This document shows, one piece after another, positions 43,382 to 52,181 of a DNA stretch of 64,000 nt. The stretch spans positions 472,219 through 536,218 of the forward strand of contig NZ_JAAOIE010000003.1 in the NCBI RefSeq assembly GCF_011326755.1, read 5' to 3'. This DNA comes from Cochlodiniinecator piscidefendens (lineage in GTDB: Bacteria; Pseudomonadota; Alphaproteobacteria; Rhodobacterales; Rhodobacteraceae). A program made the translations under genes and the position numbers. The notes beneath the pieces were generated by a model. It did no database searches and was not told the origin of the DNA. It saw only the letters and a list, made by a program, of their open reading frames with translations. Position 1 is the stretch's first letter. Each line of letters opens with the position of its first letter.

Positions 43382-44776
43382 TCAGTCAATCACATAGGGC
43401 AGTACGCCGCGATTGTCGTGATCGACACGCAGGTTGCGTTCCAGCGGTGGAACCGACCTTTGGTGGCAGTTTTTGCGTTCGCAAATGCGGCAGGAAATGC
43501 CAATCGGTTCAAAGGCGTCATCACTGCGGGTTGCAAACCCGTCTGCGTAAATCAGTGCATCCGCATGTTTGACTTCACACCCCAGCCCAATCGCGTACCG
43601 CCGCACAGGTGCATCAAACGATCCGCCCGATTTTGACACATCCCGTGCGAGGCAGAAATAGCGCACCCCATCCGGTGTTTTCGCCATTTGTCGCAAAAAC
43701 CGCCCCGGCGTTTCAAAAGCGCGATGCACATTCCATAGCGGACATGCCCCGCCGAAGCGGGCAAATTGCAACCGGGTGGCTGAGTGGCGTTTGGTGATCG
43801 TGCCAGCCTGATCCACCCGCACGAAAAAGAACGGAACACCTTTGGCCCCCGGTCGTTGCAATGTGGAAAGCCGATGTGCGACTTGTTCAATGGAAGCCCC
43901 GAACATATCGGATAGGCGCTCAAGATCATGGCGACTATCTTGGGCTGCGCGAAGGAATTTCTTATAAGGTAGCAGTGCAGCGCCGGCAAAGTAATTGGCG
44001 AGCCCAATCTTAGCAATTGCGCGCGCTGTGTCTGATTTGAAACGCGCAAAGTCGAGCGTGGCTTCGAGCAGCTGATTGTGGGAAAGGAGGGCAAACTGAT
44101 GCAAGAGTTGGAAGCTCTGGGTTGAGGGGTGCGCCCGCCGCGACAGCGTTAATGTCGCTGTTTCTGTCTCAAAGCCACGAAGCGTCTGGTCGTCGCTAAA
44201 CTGAACAGTGATACCTTTGTTACGTAGTTCAGCTTTGACCGCTGCAAAAATACCATCCGTGGCGCCTGTTGCGAAGTGTTCTGCCGCGCGATCTACGGCA
44301 TCAATATAGTTGTCGCAGTAATGGAAAAAGTCTCTGACTTCCTCCCAGGGGCTAGCGCTGACGCGGCTGTCTTCGCGGCCCAGCACTTCATCAAGTGATG
44401 CCAGTCTTTCGTGCGATTGGCGATAGGCGCGGTGCAAATCCAAAAACGCCCGCGCAAGTGCTGGCGCATTCGAGGCGGCCAAGCGAAGATCAGCCAAAGG
44501 CGGAGTGCCATCGGAAAACACAGGGTCGGCCAAAGCTTCGCGCATGTCCGTGACCATACGTTCGGCATCCCCCGTCGATAACTCCCCAACGTCGAAACCG
44601 AATTCCTGAACCATCGCCAACATCACCCCGGTTGAAATAGGGCGATTGTTGTTTTCCATTTGATTAAGGTAGGGCAGGGAAACCCCCAGTTTTTCCGCAA
44701 AGTTTTTTTGCGTTAGGCCGAGTCGCGTACGGGTTTCACGAAGTTTTACTCCTGCGTATAGTTTTTGCGTGGCCAA
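43382..44776 (-). CDS. pccR: Short-chain fatty acyl-CoA regulator, PccR-like
   Basis: This 464-residue regulator belongs to the ScfR family. Residues 1-65 form an XRE helix-turn-helix (LRETRTRLGLTQKNFAEKLG, YLNQMENN), the middle is IrrE-like, and the C-terminal domain (DUF2083) ends in ISCRICERKNCHQRSVPP, a family hallmark. In Rhodobacter sphaeroides PccR senses short-chain acyl-CoA and controls pccB; its location here, one gene from pccB, fits. TTG at 44776 with GGAGA upstream gives the family start. It follows the transporter gene by 44 bases. TTTGCAAC and TTTGC elements (44829-44842) upstream may be self-regulatory. Confidence 0.92.
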   Translation of the reverse strand: MATQKLYAGVKLRETRTRLGLTQKNFAEKLGVSLPYLNQMENNNRPISTGVMLAMVQEFGFDVGELSTGDAERMVTDMREALADPVFSDGTPPLADLRLAASNAPALARAFLDLHRAYRQSHERLASLDEVLGREDSRVSASPWEEVRDFFHYCDNYIDAVDRAAEHFATGATDGIFAAVKAELRNKGITVQFSDDQTLRGFETETATLTLSRRAHPSTQSFQLLHQFALLSHNQLLEATLDFARFKSDTARAIAKIGLANYFAGAALLPYKKFLRAAQDSRHDLERLSDMFGASIEQVAHRLSTLQRPGAKGVPFFFVRVDQAGTITKRHSATRLQFARFGGACPLWNVHRAFETPGRFLRQMAKTPDGVRYFCLARDVSKSGGSFDAPVRRYAIGLGCEVKHADALIYADGFATRSDDAFEPIGISCRICERKNCHQRSVPPLERNLRVDHDNRGVLPYVID

Positions 44777-44820
44777 GGCTGCTCTCCGTATTGTGGGAGT
44801 TTGCAGGTTAGCACAGGTTT

Positions 44821-46080
44821 TTATCGACTTTGCAACCTTTGCTCGGACGAATTGCTTTCGTCGGATGCAAAGACAGTCCGCTCCCTGCGGACCACCATAA
44901 TGATGGATGCAAGCCCAGCCGCGGATGTGAGGAACATGATCCACAGGAGTGGAAAGGCACCGGTTTCGTGCGTGAGCAATGCGCCGGAAAGTGCGGAAAG
45001 TGCTGCGCCGCCACCAATCATGATCGCGCCAGAAAGGCCTGATGCTGTTCCCGCTAGGTGTGGGCGAACAGAAAGTGCGCCTGCTGTCGCGTTGGGGATC
45101 ACCATGCCATTGCCCACACCGACACAGGTCATGAAGCCAAAAAAGACATATTCAGAACCGAGACCCGCCAAAAACAAACTCAGGGAAATTCCAACGCCAA
45201 CCATGTTAACAAGAGCGCCAACCGTCACCATGCGGTTTATGCCGACGCGGACGGAAAACCGACCAGAGATGAAGTTGCCGCATAGATAGCCAATCGCAGG
45301 AGCCCCAAAAAAGATTCCCAAGGTGTGTGGCGCCATGTGATACAGTTTATCCCCAACAAAAGGTGCACCGCCGAGGTAGGCAAAGAAGGCCCCCGAGGTG
45401 AAGGCCGACGTCAGTGCGTATCCCCAAAACCGGGGCGATTTGAGAAGTTCAGGATAGTCCGTAAATTGACGTACGAGGCTTGCATTTGGCTTGGGGCGAT
45501 GGGTCTCGCCCAAGTCTTTCCAGCACACCCATGCTGTAAGTGCCCCCATAATGAACAGCATCCAAAAATTAGCTTTCCATCCCCACAGGCTGTCTAAAAT
45601 CCCACCAATTGCGGGGCTGATCATTGGCACAATCGCCATGCCCATCGTGACATAGGCGATTTTTGAGGCTGCTTGATCATCCGATACCATGTCTCTGACG
45701 ACAGCACGGCTTAAAACCATTCCCGTGACGATAACGGCCTGCGCCATACGAAAGAACAAAAATGTTTCAACGGTCGACGCAAAGAGACAGCCAAGTGTAA
45801 CCGCGAGAAAGATTAAATTACCCCAAAGGATGACAGGGCGGCGACCAAAGCGGTCAGACAATGGGCCAACAATAAGTTGCAGCGCAGCGTTAAAGGCGAG
45901 ATAGAGCGCAACCGAAAGCTGTATTGTTCCGTAATCGGCGTCAAAATATTCCGCCATATTCGGCAGGGACGGTAGGAAGATATTCATCGACAAGGCTGAC
46001 AGGCCCGACAGCAAAACAAGAGTTGTTATGTGTGGAGGGGAGCTTGGATGAAGGTACTTTGGTTGCGTATTTGTTGACAT
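44821..46080 (-). CDS. Bcr/CflA-type MFS efflux transporter
   Basis: This 419-residue transporter has about twelve helices. The Bcr/CflA style is clear from LSGLSALSMNIFLPSLPNMA, the GPLSDRFGRRPVIL loop between helices 2 and 3, and the helix 4-5 region RAVVRDMVSDDQAASKIAYV. It probably exports drugs or metabolites by proton antiport; acids or acyl compounds linked to propionate are conceivable given its position. ATG at 46080; ribosome site weak. It is divergent from pccB and shares the intergenic region with the TTTGCAA elements, and leads the operon that contains pccR. Confidence 0.92.
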   Translation of the reverse strand: MSTNTQPKYLHPSSPPHITTLVLLSGLSALSMNIFLPSLPNMAEYFDADYGTIQLSVALYLAFNAALQLIVGPLSDRFGRRPVILWGNLIFLAVTLGCLFASTVETFLFFRMAQAVIVTGMVLSRAVVRDMVSDDQAASKIAYVTMGMAIVPMISPAIGGILDSLWGWKANFWMLFIMGALTAWVCWKDLGETHRPKPNASLVRQFTDYPELLKSPRFWGYALTSAFTSGAFFAYLGGAPFVGDKLYHMAPHTLGIFFGAPAIGYLCGNFISGRFSVRVGINRMVTVGALVNMVGVGISLSLFLAGLGSEYVFFGFMTCVGVGNGMVIPNATAGALSVRPHLAGTASGLSGAIMIGGGAALSALSGALLTHETGAFPLLWIMFLTSAAGLASIIMVVRRERTVFASDESNSSEQRLQSR

Positions 46081-46179
46081 TGTTAACCAGTAAGAGTCAC
46101 GTGCAGGCTTGTCTATGATTTTATTGTCACGACACAATCGCACGTAGAGCGGAACGTAAGTCGAATGATGATGTGTGTA

Positions 46180-46238
46180 TTTGCAATTATTCAATTTGCA
46201 CGGAGATTGTGAATAATAGTTTGCAAATTTTCCAAACT
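46180..46238. promoter_or_regulatory. PccR-type TTTGCAA elements upstream of pccB
   Basis: TTTGCAAT (46180-46187), TTTGCACG (46195-46202) and TTTGCAAA (46220-46227) lie in the divergent gap. The last is inside a 21-base near-palindrome (46218-46238; arms AGTTTG and CAAACT). The PccR motif reported in Rhodobacter sphaeroides is TTTGCAAA-N4-TTTGCAAA; here single units match well but the exact 12-base spacing does not. Confidence 0.6.
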
Positions 46239-46298
46239 CAGCTTTGTGATTGTAGATAGTTTGTATAGTTTGCCGAAAAGCCAAAGGGGACAACGCCC

Positions 46299-47831
46299 AT
46301 GAAAGATATATTTGAAGAACTCGAAGCACGCCGCGAAACTGCACGATTGGGTGGTGGCGAGCGCCGGATTGCAGCGCAACATGCCAAGGGTAAACTGACC
46401 GCCCGTGAACGAATTGAATTGCTGCTGGATGAGGGCAGCTTCGAAGAATTCGATATGTTCGTTGCCCACCGCTGTACCGAGTTCGGAATGGAGAAAGATC
46501 GCCCAGCCGGCGATGGTGTGATCACTGGATGGGGCACGATTAATGGGCGTATGGTCTATGTGTTTTCGCAGGACTTTACAGTATTTGGCGGTTCTCTTTC
46601 AGAGACACATGCGCAAAAGATTTGCAAAATTCAGGATATGGCGATCCAAAATGGTGCGCCTGTTATTGGGATCAACGATTCAGGTGGTGCCCGTATCCAA
46701 GAGGGTGTTGCATCTTTGGCGGGCTACGCTGAGGTGTTTCAGCGCAACATTATGGCATCAGGCGTTGTTCCACAGATTTCAGTGATTATGGGGCCATGTG
46801 CGGGCGGTGCTGTGTATAGCCCGGCGATGACTGACTTTATCTTCATGGTTAAAGATACATCGTATATGTTCGTGACTGGGCCAGATGTTGTGAAAACTGT
46901 TACCAATGAGGTCGTGACGGCCGAAGAGTTGGGCGGGGCGTCAACGCATACCAAAAAATCATCTGTGGCAGATGGTGCATTCGAAAACGATGTCGAAGCC
47001 TTAACCGAAGTGCGTCGTTTGGTTGACTTCCTGCCGCTAAACAATCGCGAAAAACCTCCAGTTCGTCCGTTCTTTGATGATCCAGCCCGGGTTGAGCGTA
47101 GTTTAGATACGTTGATCCCTGACAACGCTAACACCCCTTACGACATGAAAGAGCTTATTCATAAGCTTGCGGACGAAGGCGATTTTTACGAGATTCAAGA
47201 AGACTTCGCGAAGAATATTCTAACGGGTTTTGTGCGTCTTGAAGGGTCAACTGTTGGTGTGGTTGCAAACCAACCGATGGTTCTGGCTGGGTGCTTGGAT
47301 ATCGACAGTTCACGCAAAGCGGCACGGTTTGTTAGGTTTTGCGATGCGTTCGAAATTCCGATCCTGACTTTGGTCGATGTGCCTGGCTTCTTGCCTGGAA
47401 CAAGCCAAGAGTACGGTGGTGTGATCAAGCACGGTGCAAAATTGCTGTTTGCCTATGGCGAAGCAACAGTGCCAAAGGTGACGGTGATTACACGAAAAGC
47501 CTACGGTGGTGCTTATGACGTTATGGCGTCTAAACACCTGCGCGGTGATTTTAACTACGCCTGGCCGACTGCGGAAATCGCCGTTATGGGAGCAAAAGGT
47601 GCGACCGAGATTTTGTATCGCTCTGAGCTCAGTGATCCAGACAAAATTGCGCAGCGCGCTGCGGACTACGAAGATCGCTTTGCCAATCCGTTTGTTGCGG
47701 CTGAAAAAGGGTTCATCGATGAGGTTATTCAACCTCGTTCAACCCGACGCCGGGTGGCGCGGGCCTTTGCAAGCCTGCGCAACAAACAGTTGAAAAATCC
47801 GTGGAAAAAGCACGACAACATTCCACTTTGA
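46299..47831 (+). CDS. pccB: Propionyl-CoA carboxylase beta subunit
   Basis: PccB is the carboxyltransferase half of propionyl-CoA carboxylase, moving CO2 from biotin to propionyl-CoA to give methylmalonyl-CoA. The 510-residue protein begins [20 protein letters not shown]; the oxyanion-forming glycines lie in [12 protein letters not shown] and [17 protein letters not shown], and in the second half [16 protein letters not shown] and [12 protein letters not shown]. Divergent from the transporter-pccR operon and probably controlled by PccR through the upstream elements. A perfect inverted repeat follows the stop. Confidence 0.97.
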   Translation: MKDIFEELEARRETARLGGGERRIAAQHAKGKLTARERIELLLDEGSFEEFDMFVAHRCTEFGMEKDRPAGDGVITGWGTINGRMVYVFSQDFTVFGGSLSETHAQKICKIQDMAIQNGAPVIGINDSGGARIQEGVASLAGYAEVFQRNIMASGVVPQISVIMGPCAGGAVYSPAMTDFIFMVKDTSYMFVTGPDVVKTVTNEVVTAEELGGASTHTKKSSVADGAFENDVEALTEVRRLVDFLPLNNREKPPVRPFFDDPARVERSLDTLIPDNANTPYDMKELIHKLADEGDFYEIQEDFAKNILTGFVRLEGSTVGVVANQPMVLAGCLDIDSSRKAARFVRFCDAFEIPILTLVDVPGFLPGTSQEYGGVIKHGAKLLFAYGEATVPKVTVITRKAYGGAYDVMASKHLRGDFNYAWPTAEIAVMGAKGATEILYRSELSDPDKIAQRAADYEDRFANPFVAAEKGFIDEVIQPRSTRRRVARAFASLRNKQLKNPWKKHDNIPL

Positions 47832-47833
47832 CC

Positions 47834-47864
47834 TTTTGAGGGGTGACGATTTCACCCCTCAAAA
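47834..47864 (+). repeat. Perfect 13-bp inverted repeat after pccB
   Basis: TTTTGAGGGGTGA (47834-47846) and TCACCCCTCAAAA (47852-47864) pair perfectly around a 5-base loop, 3 bases after the pccB stop and 35 before the next gene. No U-run follows the stem. It could be a weak terminator, an RNA processing or stabilising element lowering expression of the downstream genes. Confidence 0.7.
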
Positions 47865-47898
47865 CCTGACCCACCACTATATTGAGGCAAGGAAACTG

Positions 47899-48273
47899 AT
47901 GACTGGGCTCCAGAAATTTTCAACGTTGATGGGAATAGCGTGTTTGCTATTGCCTGCTATGTTGTGGGCCAGTGACGAAGTGGAATTGACGCAGGCGGAG
48001 CTCATTGAGGTTCTACATGAAAACGGCGGATCTACCCATCGCCTAAGATACATGGATGGCTCAGTTTTTGATGCGCGAGTTGACGATGTATTGGAGGATA
48101 TGGAGGATCTGTGTAACGTTTATTTGGCACAGGCGCAGATTCCCCATCCAGAAAATATTATTGTGTCGATGTCAGACCGATTCATTCCGTTCGGTGTGAC
48201 GGACGCTGATGCGACACAGTTTTTCGAAGCATACACTGTCGAAAATGCCACCTGCATGTGGGGGGATTTTTGA
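47899..48273 (+). CDS. Secreted DUF6497-like protein
   Basis: This 124-residue protein has a signal peptide (residues about 5-25, ending LWAS). The mature part has two cysteines (DLCNVY and ATCMWGDF) and the stretch SMSDRFIPFGVTDADATQFF, which resembles small rhodobacterial proteins of the DUF6497 type, some mislabelled acetolactate synthase. No enzyme motif is visible. AAGGAAA precedes the ATG. It follows pccB in the pccB-pccA interval, so co-transcription is possible. Family match from memory, moderate certainty. Confidence 0.7.
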   Translation: MTGLQKFSTLMGIACLLLPAMLWASDEVELTQAELIEVLHENGGSTHRLRYMDGSVFDARVDDVLEDMEDLCNVYLAQAQIPHPENIIVSMSDRFIPFGVTDADATQFFEAYTVENATCMWGDF

Positions 48274-48469
48274 TGCTGCCACAATATGTTGCGCTATGTC
48301 AGGGTGGTAAAACGATTTTTGACGGATGCCTAAGCGGTGATGCGCCGGTTTCTGCCGCGAACTATGCAAAGTTCCTAAATTCCGTTAAGGTCTTTGCGGG
48401 TTGTGCTTGCACGATTCAAACCACTGAGAAACGGGGTCAGCCCGTATTCAATTCAATTAGGAGAGTAGG

Positions 48470-48604
48470 ATGTCTTTCAGCATCAAAGCTTTTGCAGTAC
48501 TCGGTCTGGCGCTTGTTGTTTCAGCATGTTCCAAACCAGTCGAAGAAGAAATCGTGTATATTGAAGAGCCTGTCATCATCGAGCCGGTTCTCAACAAATA
48601 CTAA
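48470..48604 (+). CDS. Small lipoprotein, 44 residues
   Basis: This very short gene encodes a lipoprotein: signal FSIKAFAVLGLALVVSAC with the lipobox VSAC at Cys18, then an acidic, Val/Ile/Pro-rich tail (KPVEEEIVYIEEPVIIEP). TAGGAGAGTAGG directly precedes the ATG and a terminator follows 10 bases after the stop, which supports it as a real gene. The first 195 bases after the previous gene (48274-48469) hold no convincing gene. Function unknown. Confidence 0.8.
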   Translation: MSFSIKAFAVLGLALVVSACSKPVEEEIVYIEEPVIIEPVLNKY

Positions 48605-48613
48605 GATTAAGCT

Positions 48614-48640
48614 GGGGCGGCTTAGGGCTGCCCCGCTTTT
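48614..48640 (+). terminator. Terminator after small lipoprotein gene
   Basis: GGGGCGGC (48614-48621) pairs with GCTGCCCC (48627-48634) with one G-U, followed by GCTTTT. It would separate the lipoprotein transcript from later genes. Confidence 0.8.
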
Positions 48641-48742
48641 CCTGATGATCCCTCAGTCTGAGGTGATTTATCAATTCGGGTCGCGTGTAGGGCGCAGTAT
48701 CGCTAATACAACTTGTAAAGCTGAATTTACAGGAGCGACCCC

Positions 48743-49093
48743 ATGCTAAAGCACAGAGGCTTTCCAAGCCGTTTAACTGGAACAGATTACCAATTTACAA
48801 TTCGACGCGACAACAAAAAGGGTGCAACCGCTCTTATTCGTCGCGAACGTTATGCTGATCGTCGCCCTGCCGATCGCCGTGCTGACACTGGCTTCATGAA
48901 GGCCCTGTGGGAACATTTCGGCGAAGAACCGTTTGAACGCGGAAATTTGGATGCGGGCCGGTTGTCCTGGTTGTTTGAGCGCGAAGTCGTCACTCTGGAT
49001 GATCCGTTCGAAGCCGAAAGCTATGAAACCGTGTTGCAGATCAATGTGTCACGCGCACGCGCGTCTTTCCCAGACGTATTTGGTGAGGGCTAA
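48743..49093 (+). CDS. Conserved-looking hypothetical protein
   Basis: This 116-residue cytoplasmic protein is basic at the start (LKHRGFPSRLTGTDYQFTIR, then RRERYADRRPADRRADTG) and acidic at the end (FEREVVTLDDPFEAESYETV). No known fold was recognised, but codon use and a defined terminator at 49233-49273 support it. It lies between pccB and pccA, with its own terminator, so it may be a separate transcript. Confidence 0.72.
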   Translation: MLKHRGFPSRLTGTDYQFTIRRDNKKGATALIRRERYADRRPADRRADTGFMKALWEHFGEEPFERGNLDAGRLSWLFEREVVTLDDPFEAESYETVLQINVSRARASFPDVFGEG

Positions 49094-49232
49094 TCGGCAT
49101 GATGCTGCGCATGACCTCTTTTTTCCGGCATGTTTGTGCCCAGTCTTTGGCTGGTGGTAAACGTCGCTTGGCAAAAGGCGATGCTATGCAGCAATCTGTG
49201 GTTGGTAGTCACAATTGTTACCCTTCCCCTCT

Positions 49233-49273
49233 CCCCCGATTTGAAAACATGTGTTTAAGATCGGGGGAATTTT
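49233..49273 (+). terminator. Terminator in pccB-pccA interval
   Basis: CCCCCGAT (49233-49240) pairs with ATCGGGGG (49260-49267) with a 19-base A/T-rich loop, followed by AATTTT. It follows the 48743 gene. Confidence 0.75.
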
Positions 49274-49337
49274 CTAGTTCCTCCCTTGTGGCTCTATTTT
49301 TCAACGTTCGTAGAAACGACATCAGAGGCACAGGCAT

Positions 49338-49538
49338 ATGCAAATCAAATTCATCGCACTTATTGCGACCGCGGCGATACTTCTTTCAGGGTGTTTGGAC
49401 AACGATCTTGAACGAGCTGCCGCAGGGGCCGCTGCGGGGGCCGTTGTCTCACAAGTTATCGATGGCGATCTGGCGACCGGCGCGCTTATTGGTGCGGGTG
49501 CTGGCGCACTTTGCGACGACGTTAATCTCTGTAACTAA
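49338..49538 (+). CDS. Glycine-zipper-like small lipoprotein
   Basis: This 66-residue lipoprotein has a signal peptide and lipobox ILLSGC (Cys19), then an Ala/Gly-rich segment (RAAAGAAAGAVVSQVI and TGALIGAGAGA) resembling glycine-zipper proteins of the outer membrane, and two late cysteines (LCDDVNLC). The ATG at 49338 follows GAGGCACAGGCAT. A hairpin follows its stop. Function unknown; an envelope role is inferred. Confidence 0.82.
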   Translation: MQIKFIALIATAAILLSGCLDNDLERAAAGAAAGAVVSQVIDGDLATGALIGAGAGALCDDVNLCN

Positions 49539-49546
49539 GATTAAAC

Positions 49547-49576
49547 GGGCAGGGCGCCGCACTGTACGCCCTGCCC
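49547..49576. terminator. Hairpin after glycine-zipper lipoprotein
   Basis: GGGCAGGGCG (49547-49556) and CGCCCTGCCC (49567-49576) pair perfectly with a 10-base loop, 8 bases after the stop. There is no U-run on the plus strand, so it is either a Rho-assisted end or a stabilising structure. Confidence 0.6.
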
Positions 49577-49635
49577 AACAGACATCGTCAGGTTCGTATC
49601 TGAGCAAATGTCTGAAAGTGATCTGTTCCAGCGAC

Positions 49636-50031
49636 ATGCTTGCGAAACAGAGTGAAGCTATTCATGCTCAAAGCAGAGGTTTTCTTAAGAAACGCGATAA
49701 CGCGTCGCTTTCTTGCTTGTCCGCTTTTCCAAAACAAAGCCGCGTATATTCCTGGAAGCTGCATCGGTGGGTTCGGGATGAAGGAAATGCGCATAAGTGT
49801 TTTTTCCTAATCAGTGCGGCCAAGTCCGGCATCTGGGATATGTCTAGAGTGACAGTAAACGCGATCAAGAAAACCTCACGTAGACGTGTTTCACGCGAAC
49901 GTTGCTTCGCTGTGAACGAGCGCATGCGCTCACGCCAACGTGATTGCTATCCAAAGAAAATGAGCCGTGCAATTTGGCATGGGCTGCAAATGAAAATGAT
50001 GGTGCTGCATGCCACGGCTGTGCGCGCTTAA
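49636..50031 (+). CDS. Doubtful basic ORF upstream of pccA
   Basis: Between the hairpin at 49576 and pccA lie 476 bases with one long open frame. From ATG 49636 it would encode 131 residues, strongly basic towards the end (AIKKTSRRRVSRERCFAVNE, KMSRAIWHGL). An internal ATG at 49843 would give a 62-residue basic protein. The frame is open back to 49099, across a terminator and the lipoprotein gene, so openness alone is weak evidence. There is no clear ribosome site or family. It ends 21 bases before pccA. Confidence 0.3.
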   Translation: MLAKQSEAIHAQSRGFLKKRDNASLSCLSAFPKQSRVYSWKLHRWVRDEGNAHKCFFLISAAKSGIWDMSRVTVNAIKKTSRRRVSRERCFAVNERMRSRQRDCYPKKMSRAIWHGLQMKMMVLHATAVRA

Positions 50032-50052
50032 GAACTAAGGGAAGAGGTCAAA

Positions 50053-52053
50053 ATGTTCAAAAAGATCCTGATTGCGAACCGAGGCGAAATTGCCTGCCGG
50101 GTTATCAAATCCGCCCAACGTATGGGTATCAAAACGGTTGCAATCTATTCGGATGCTGATCGAAACGCACTGCATGTTAAAATGGCTGATGAGGCCGTTC
50201 ATATTGGCCCTCCTGCTGCCAACCAATCCTACATTGTGATTGAAAAGGTGATGGAAGCCGTTCGCCAAACGGGGGCTGAGGCTGTGCATCCGGGGTATGG
50301 TTTTCTGTCTGAGAATTCGAAATTCGCAGAGGCACTTGCTGCTGAGAATGTCGCCTTTATCGGGCCGCCAGTGGGTGCAATCGAAAGCATGGGCGATAAA
50401 ATCACCTCAAAGAAAATCGCCCAAGAGGCCGATGTTTCAACTGTGCCCGGTTATATGGGGTTGATTGACGACGCTGACGATGCGGTGAAAATTTCCAATC
50501 AAGTCGGTTATCCGGTGATGATCAAAGCTTCTGCTGGTGGCGGTGGTAAAGGAATGCGCATCGCTTGGAACGATGAAGAGGCTCGCGAAGGGTTTCAATC
50601 ATCAAAGAACGAAGCGGCCAACAGCTTTGGCGATGATCGTATCTTTATTGAAAAATTTGTCACACAACCTCGCCACATCGAAATTCAGGTTCTTGCGGAT
50701 GCGCACGGCAATGCGGTGTATTTGGGCGAGCGCGAATGTTCTATTCAGCGGCGTAATCAAAAAGTCATCGAAGAGGCTCCGTCGCCATTTCTTGACGAAG
50801 CCACTCGCAAAGCAATGGGCGAGCAGGCCGTCGCTTTGGCCCAAGCTGTTGGTTATACAAGCGCAGGCACGGTTGAATTTATCGTCGATGGCAGCAAAAA
50901 CTTCTACTTCCTTGAGATGAACACGCGTTTGCAGGTGGAACACCCGGTTACCGAATTGATCACCGATGTTGATTTGGTCGAACAAATGATCCGCGTTGCA
51001 AATGGCGAAAAACTGACCATTACCCAAGACGACGTGAAGTTGAACGGCTGGGCGATCGAAAGCCGCCTGTATGCTGAAGACCCATATCGTAACTTCCTGC
51101 CATCTATTGGCCGTTTGACGACGTATCGTCCACCTGAGGAAATTGCGACAGATACGCTTGCGGTGCGTAACGATACCGGTGTTTTTGATGGCGGCGAAAT
51201 TTCAATGTATTACGATCCTATGATTGCGAAACTCTGCACATGGGCGCCAACCCGTGCCGAAGCGATTGAAGGTATGCGCAACGCCTTGGACAGCTTTGAG
51301 GTCGAAGGGATCGGGCATAACCTGCCTTTCCTGAGCGCGGTTATGGACCATCCCAAATTCACGTCTGGCGAAATGACCACTGCGTTTATTGGTGAGGAAT
51401 ATCCTGATGGGTTCGAAGGTGTCGCGCTTGACGAAGATGCTCTGAAACGCATCGCGGCCTCGGCCGCTGCGATGTACCGCGTTGCTGAAATTCGCCGTAC
51501 TCGCGTGTCTGGTCGTATGGACAATCATGAACGCAAAGTAGGCGGCGAGTGGGTCGTTAGCCTGCAAGATCAAGAATATCACGTTACGATTGAAGCCGAT
51601 CAAGACGGGTCCACCGTTTATTTTGATGATGGCCGTACGCACCGGGTTTCATCAGATTGGACGCCGGGTGATAGCCTTGCAACGATGTCTGTCGATGGAA
51701 GCCCGCTTGTTTTGAAAACAGGCAAAATCCCAAATGGTTTCCGCATTCGCAGCCGTGGCGCTGACCTGAAGGTCCACGTGCGCACCCCACGTCAGGCCGA
51801 GCTTGCGAAATTGATGCCGGAAAAACTGCCGCCAGATACGTCAAAAATGCTGCTGTGCCCGATGCCTGGCTTAGTTGTGACCTTGAATGTCGAGGTCGGC
51901 GACGAAGTCCAAGAAGGCCAATCTTTGTGTACGATTGAAGCTATGAAAATGGAAAATATCTTACGCGCTGAAAAGAAAGGCGTCGTTTCTAAGATTAATG
52001 CCGCAGCGGGCGATAGCCTCGCTGTGGACGAAGTGATCATGGAATTCGAATAG
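50053..52053 (+). CDS. pccA: Propionyl-CoA carboxylase alpha subunit
   Basis: PccA carries biotin carboxylase and the biotin carrier. The 666-residue protein begins MFKKILIANRGEIACRVI; the ATP-grasp glycine loop KASAGGGGKGMRI, EKFVTQPRHIEIQV, ERECSIQRRNQKVIEEAPS and EMNTRLQVEHPVTE are the biotin carboxylase active site. The C-terminus has the biotinyl domain with the biotin lysine (Lys632) in EAMKMEN. GGAAGAGG precedes the ATG. It works with PccB, whose gene lies 2.2 kb upstream beyond several small genes. Confidence 0.98.
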   Translation: MFKKILIANRGEIACRVIKSAQRMGIKTVAIYSDADRNALHVKMADEAVHIGPPAANQSYIVIEKVMEAVRQTGAEAVHPGYGFLSENSKFAEALAAENVAFIGPPVGAIESMGDKITSKKIAQEADVSTVPGYMGLIDDADDAVKISNQVGYPVMIKASAGGGGKGMRIAWNDEEAREGFQSSKNEAANSFGDDRIFIEKFVTQPRHIEIQVLADAHGNAVYLGERECSIQRRNQKVIEEAPSPFLDEATRKAMGEQAVALAQAVGYTSAGTVEFIVDGSKNFYFLEMNTRLQVEHPVTELITDVDLVEQMIRVANGEKLTITQDDVKLNGWAIESRLYAEDPYRNFLPSIGRLTTYRPPEEIATDTLAVRNDTGVFDGGEISMYYDPMIAKLCTWAPTRAEAIEGMRNALDSFEVEGIGHNLPFLSAVMDHPKFTSGEMTTAFIGEEYPDGFEGVALDEDALKRIAASAAAMYRVAEIRRTRVSGRMDNHERKVGGEWVVSLQDQEYHVTIEADQDGSTVYFDDGRTHRVSSDWTPGDSLATMSVDGSPLVLKTGKIPNGFRIRSRGADLKVHVRTPRQAELAKLMPEKLPPDTSKMLLCPMPGLVVTLNVEVGDEVQEGQSLCTIEAMKMENILRAEKKGVVSKINAAAGDSLAVDEVIMEFE

Positions 52054-52066
52054 ATCCCAATGCTAT

Positions 52067-52100
52067 CCCAGACGGGGCAGAGTGACTGCCTCGTCTGGGG
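52067..52100 (+). terminator. Hairpin after pccA
   Basis: CCCAGACGGGGCAG (52067-52080) pairs with CTGCCTCGTCTGGG (52086-52099) with a single G-U and a 5-base loop, 13 bases after the stop. No T-run follows, so it may protect the mRNA 3' end rather than terminate by itself. Confidence 0.65.
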
Positions 52101-52181
52101 TTCACGAACGGCGGACGATGTGTTGACCCAACCAAAAGAAAATTCGAAGGATGAAAGGCTCTGCTGGCTTGATTTATGTGA

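Noticed and set aside
48258..48749. 163-residue frame after the DUF6497-like gene
   Set aside because: It overlaps a better-supported lipoprotein gene with its own ribosome site and terminator, and its composition is not protein-like.
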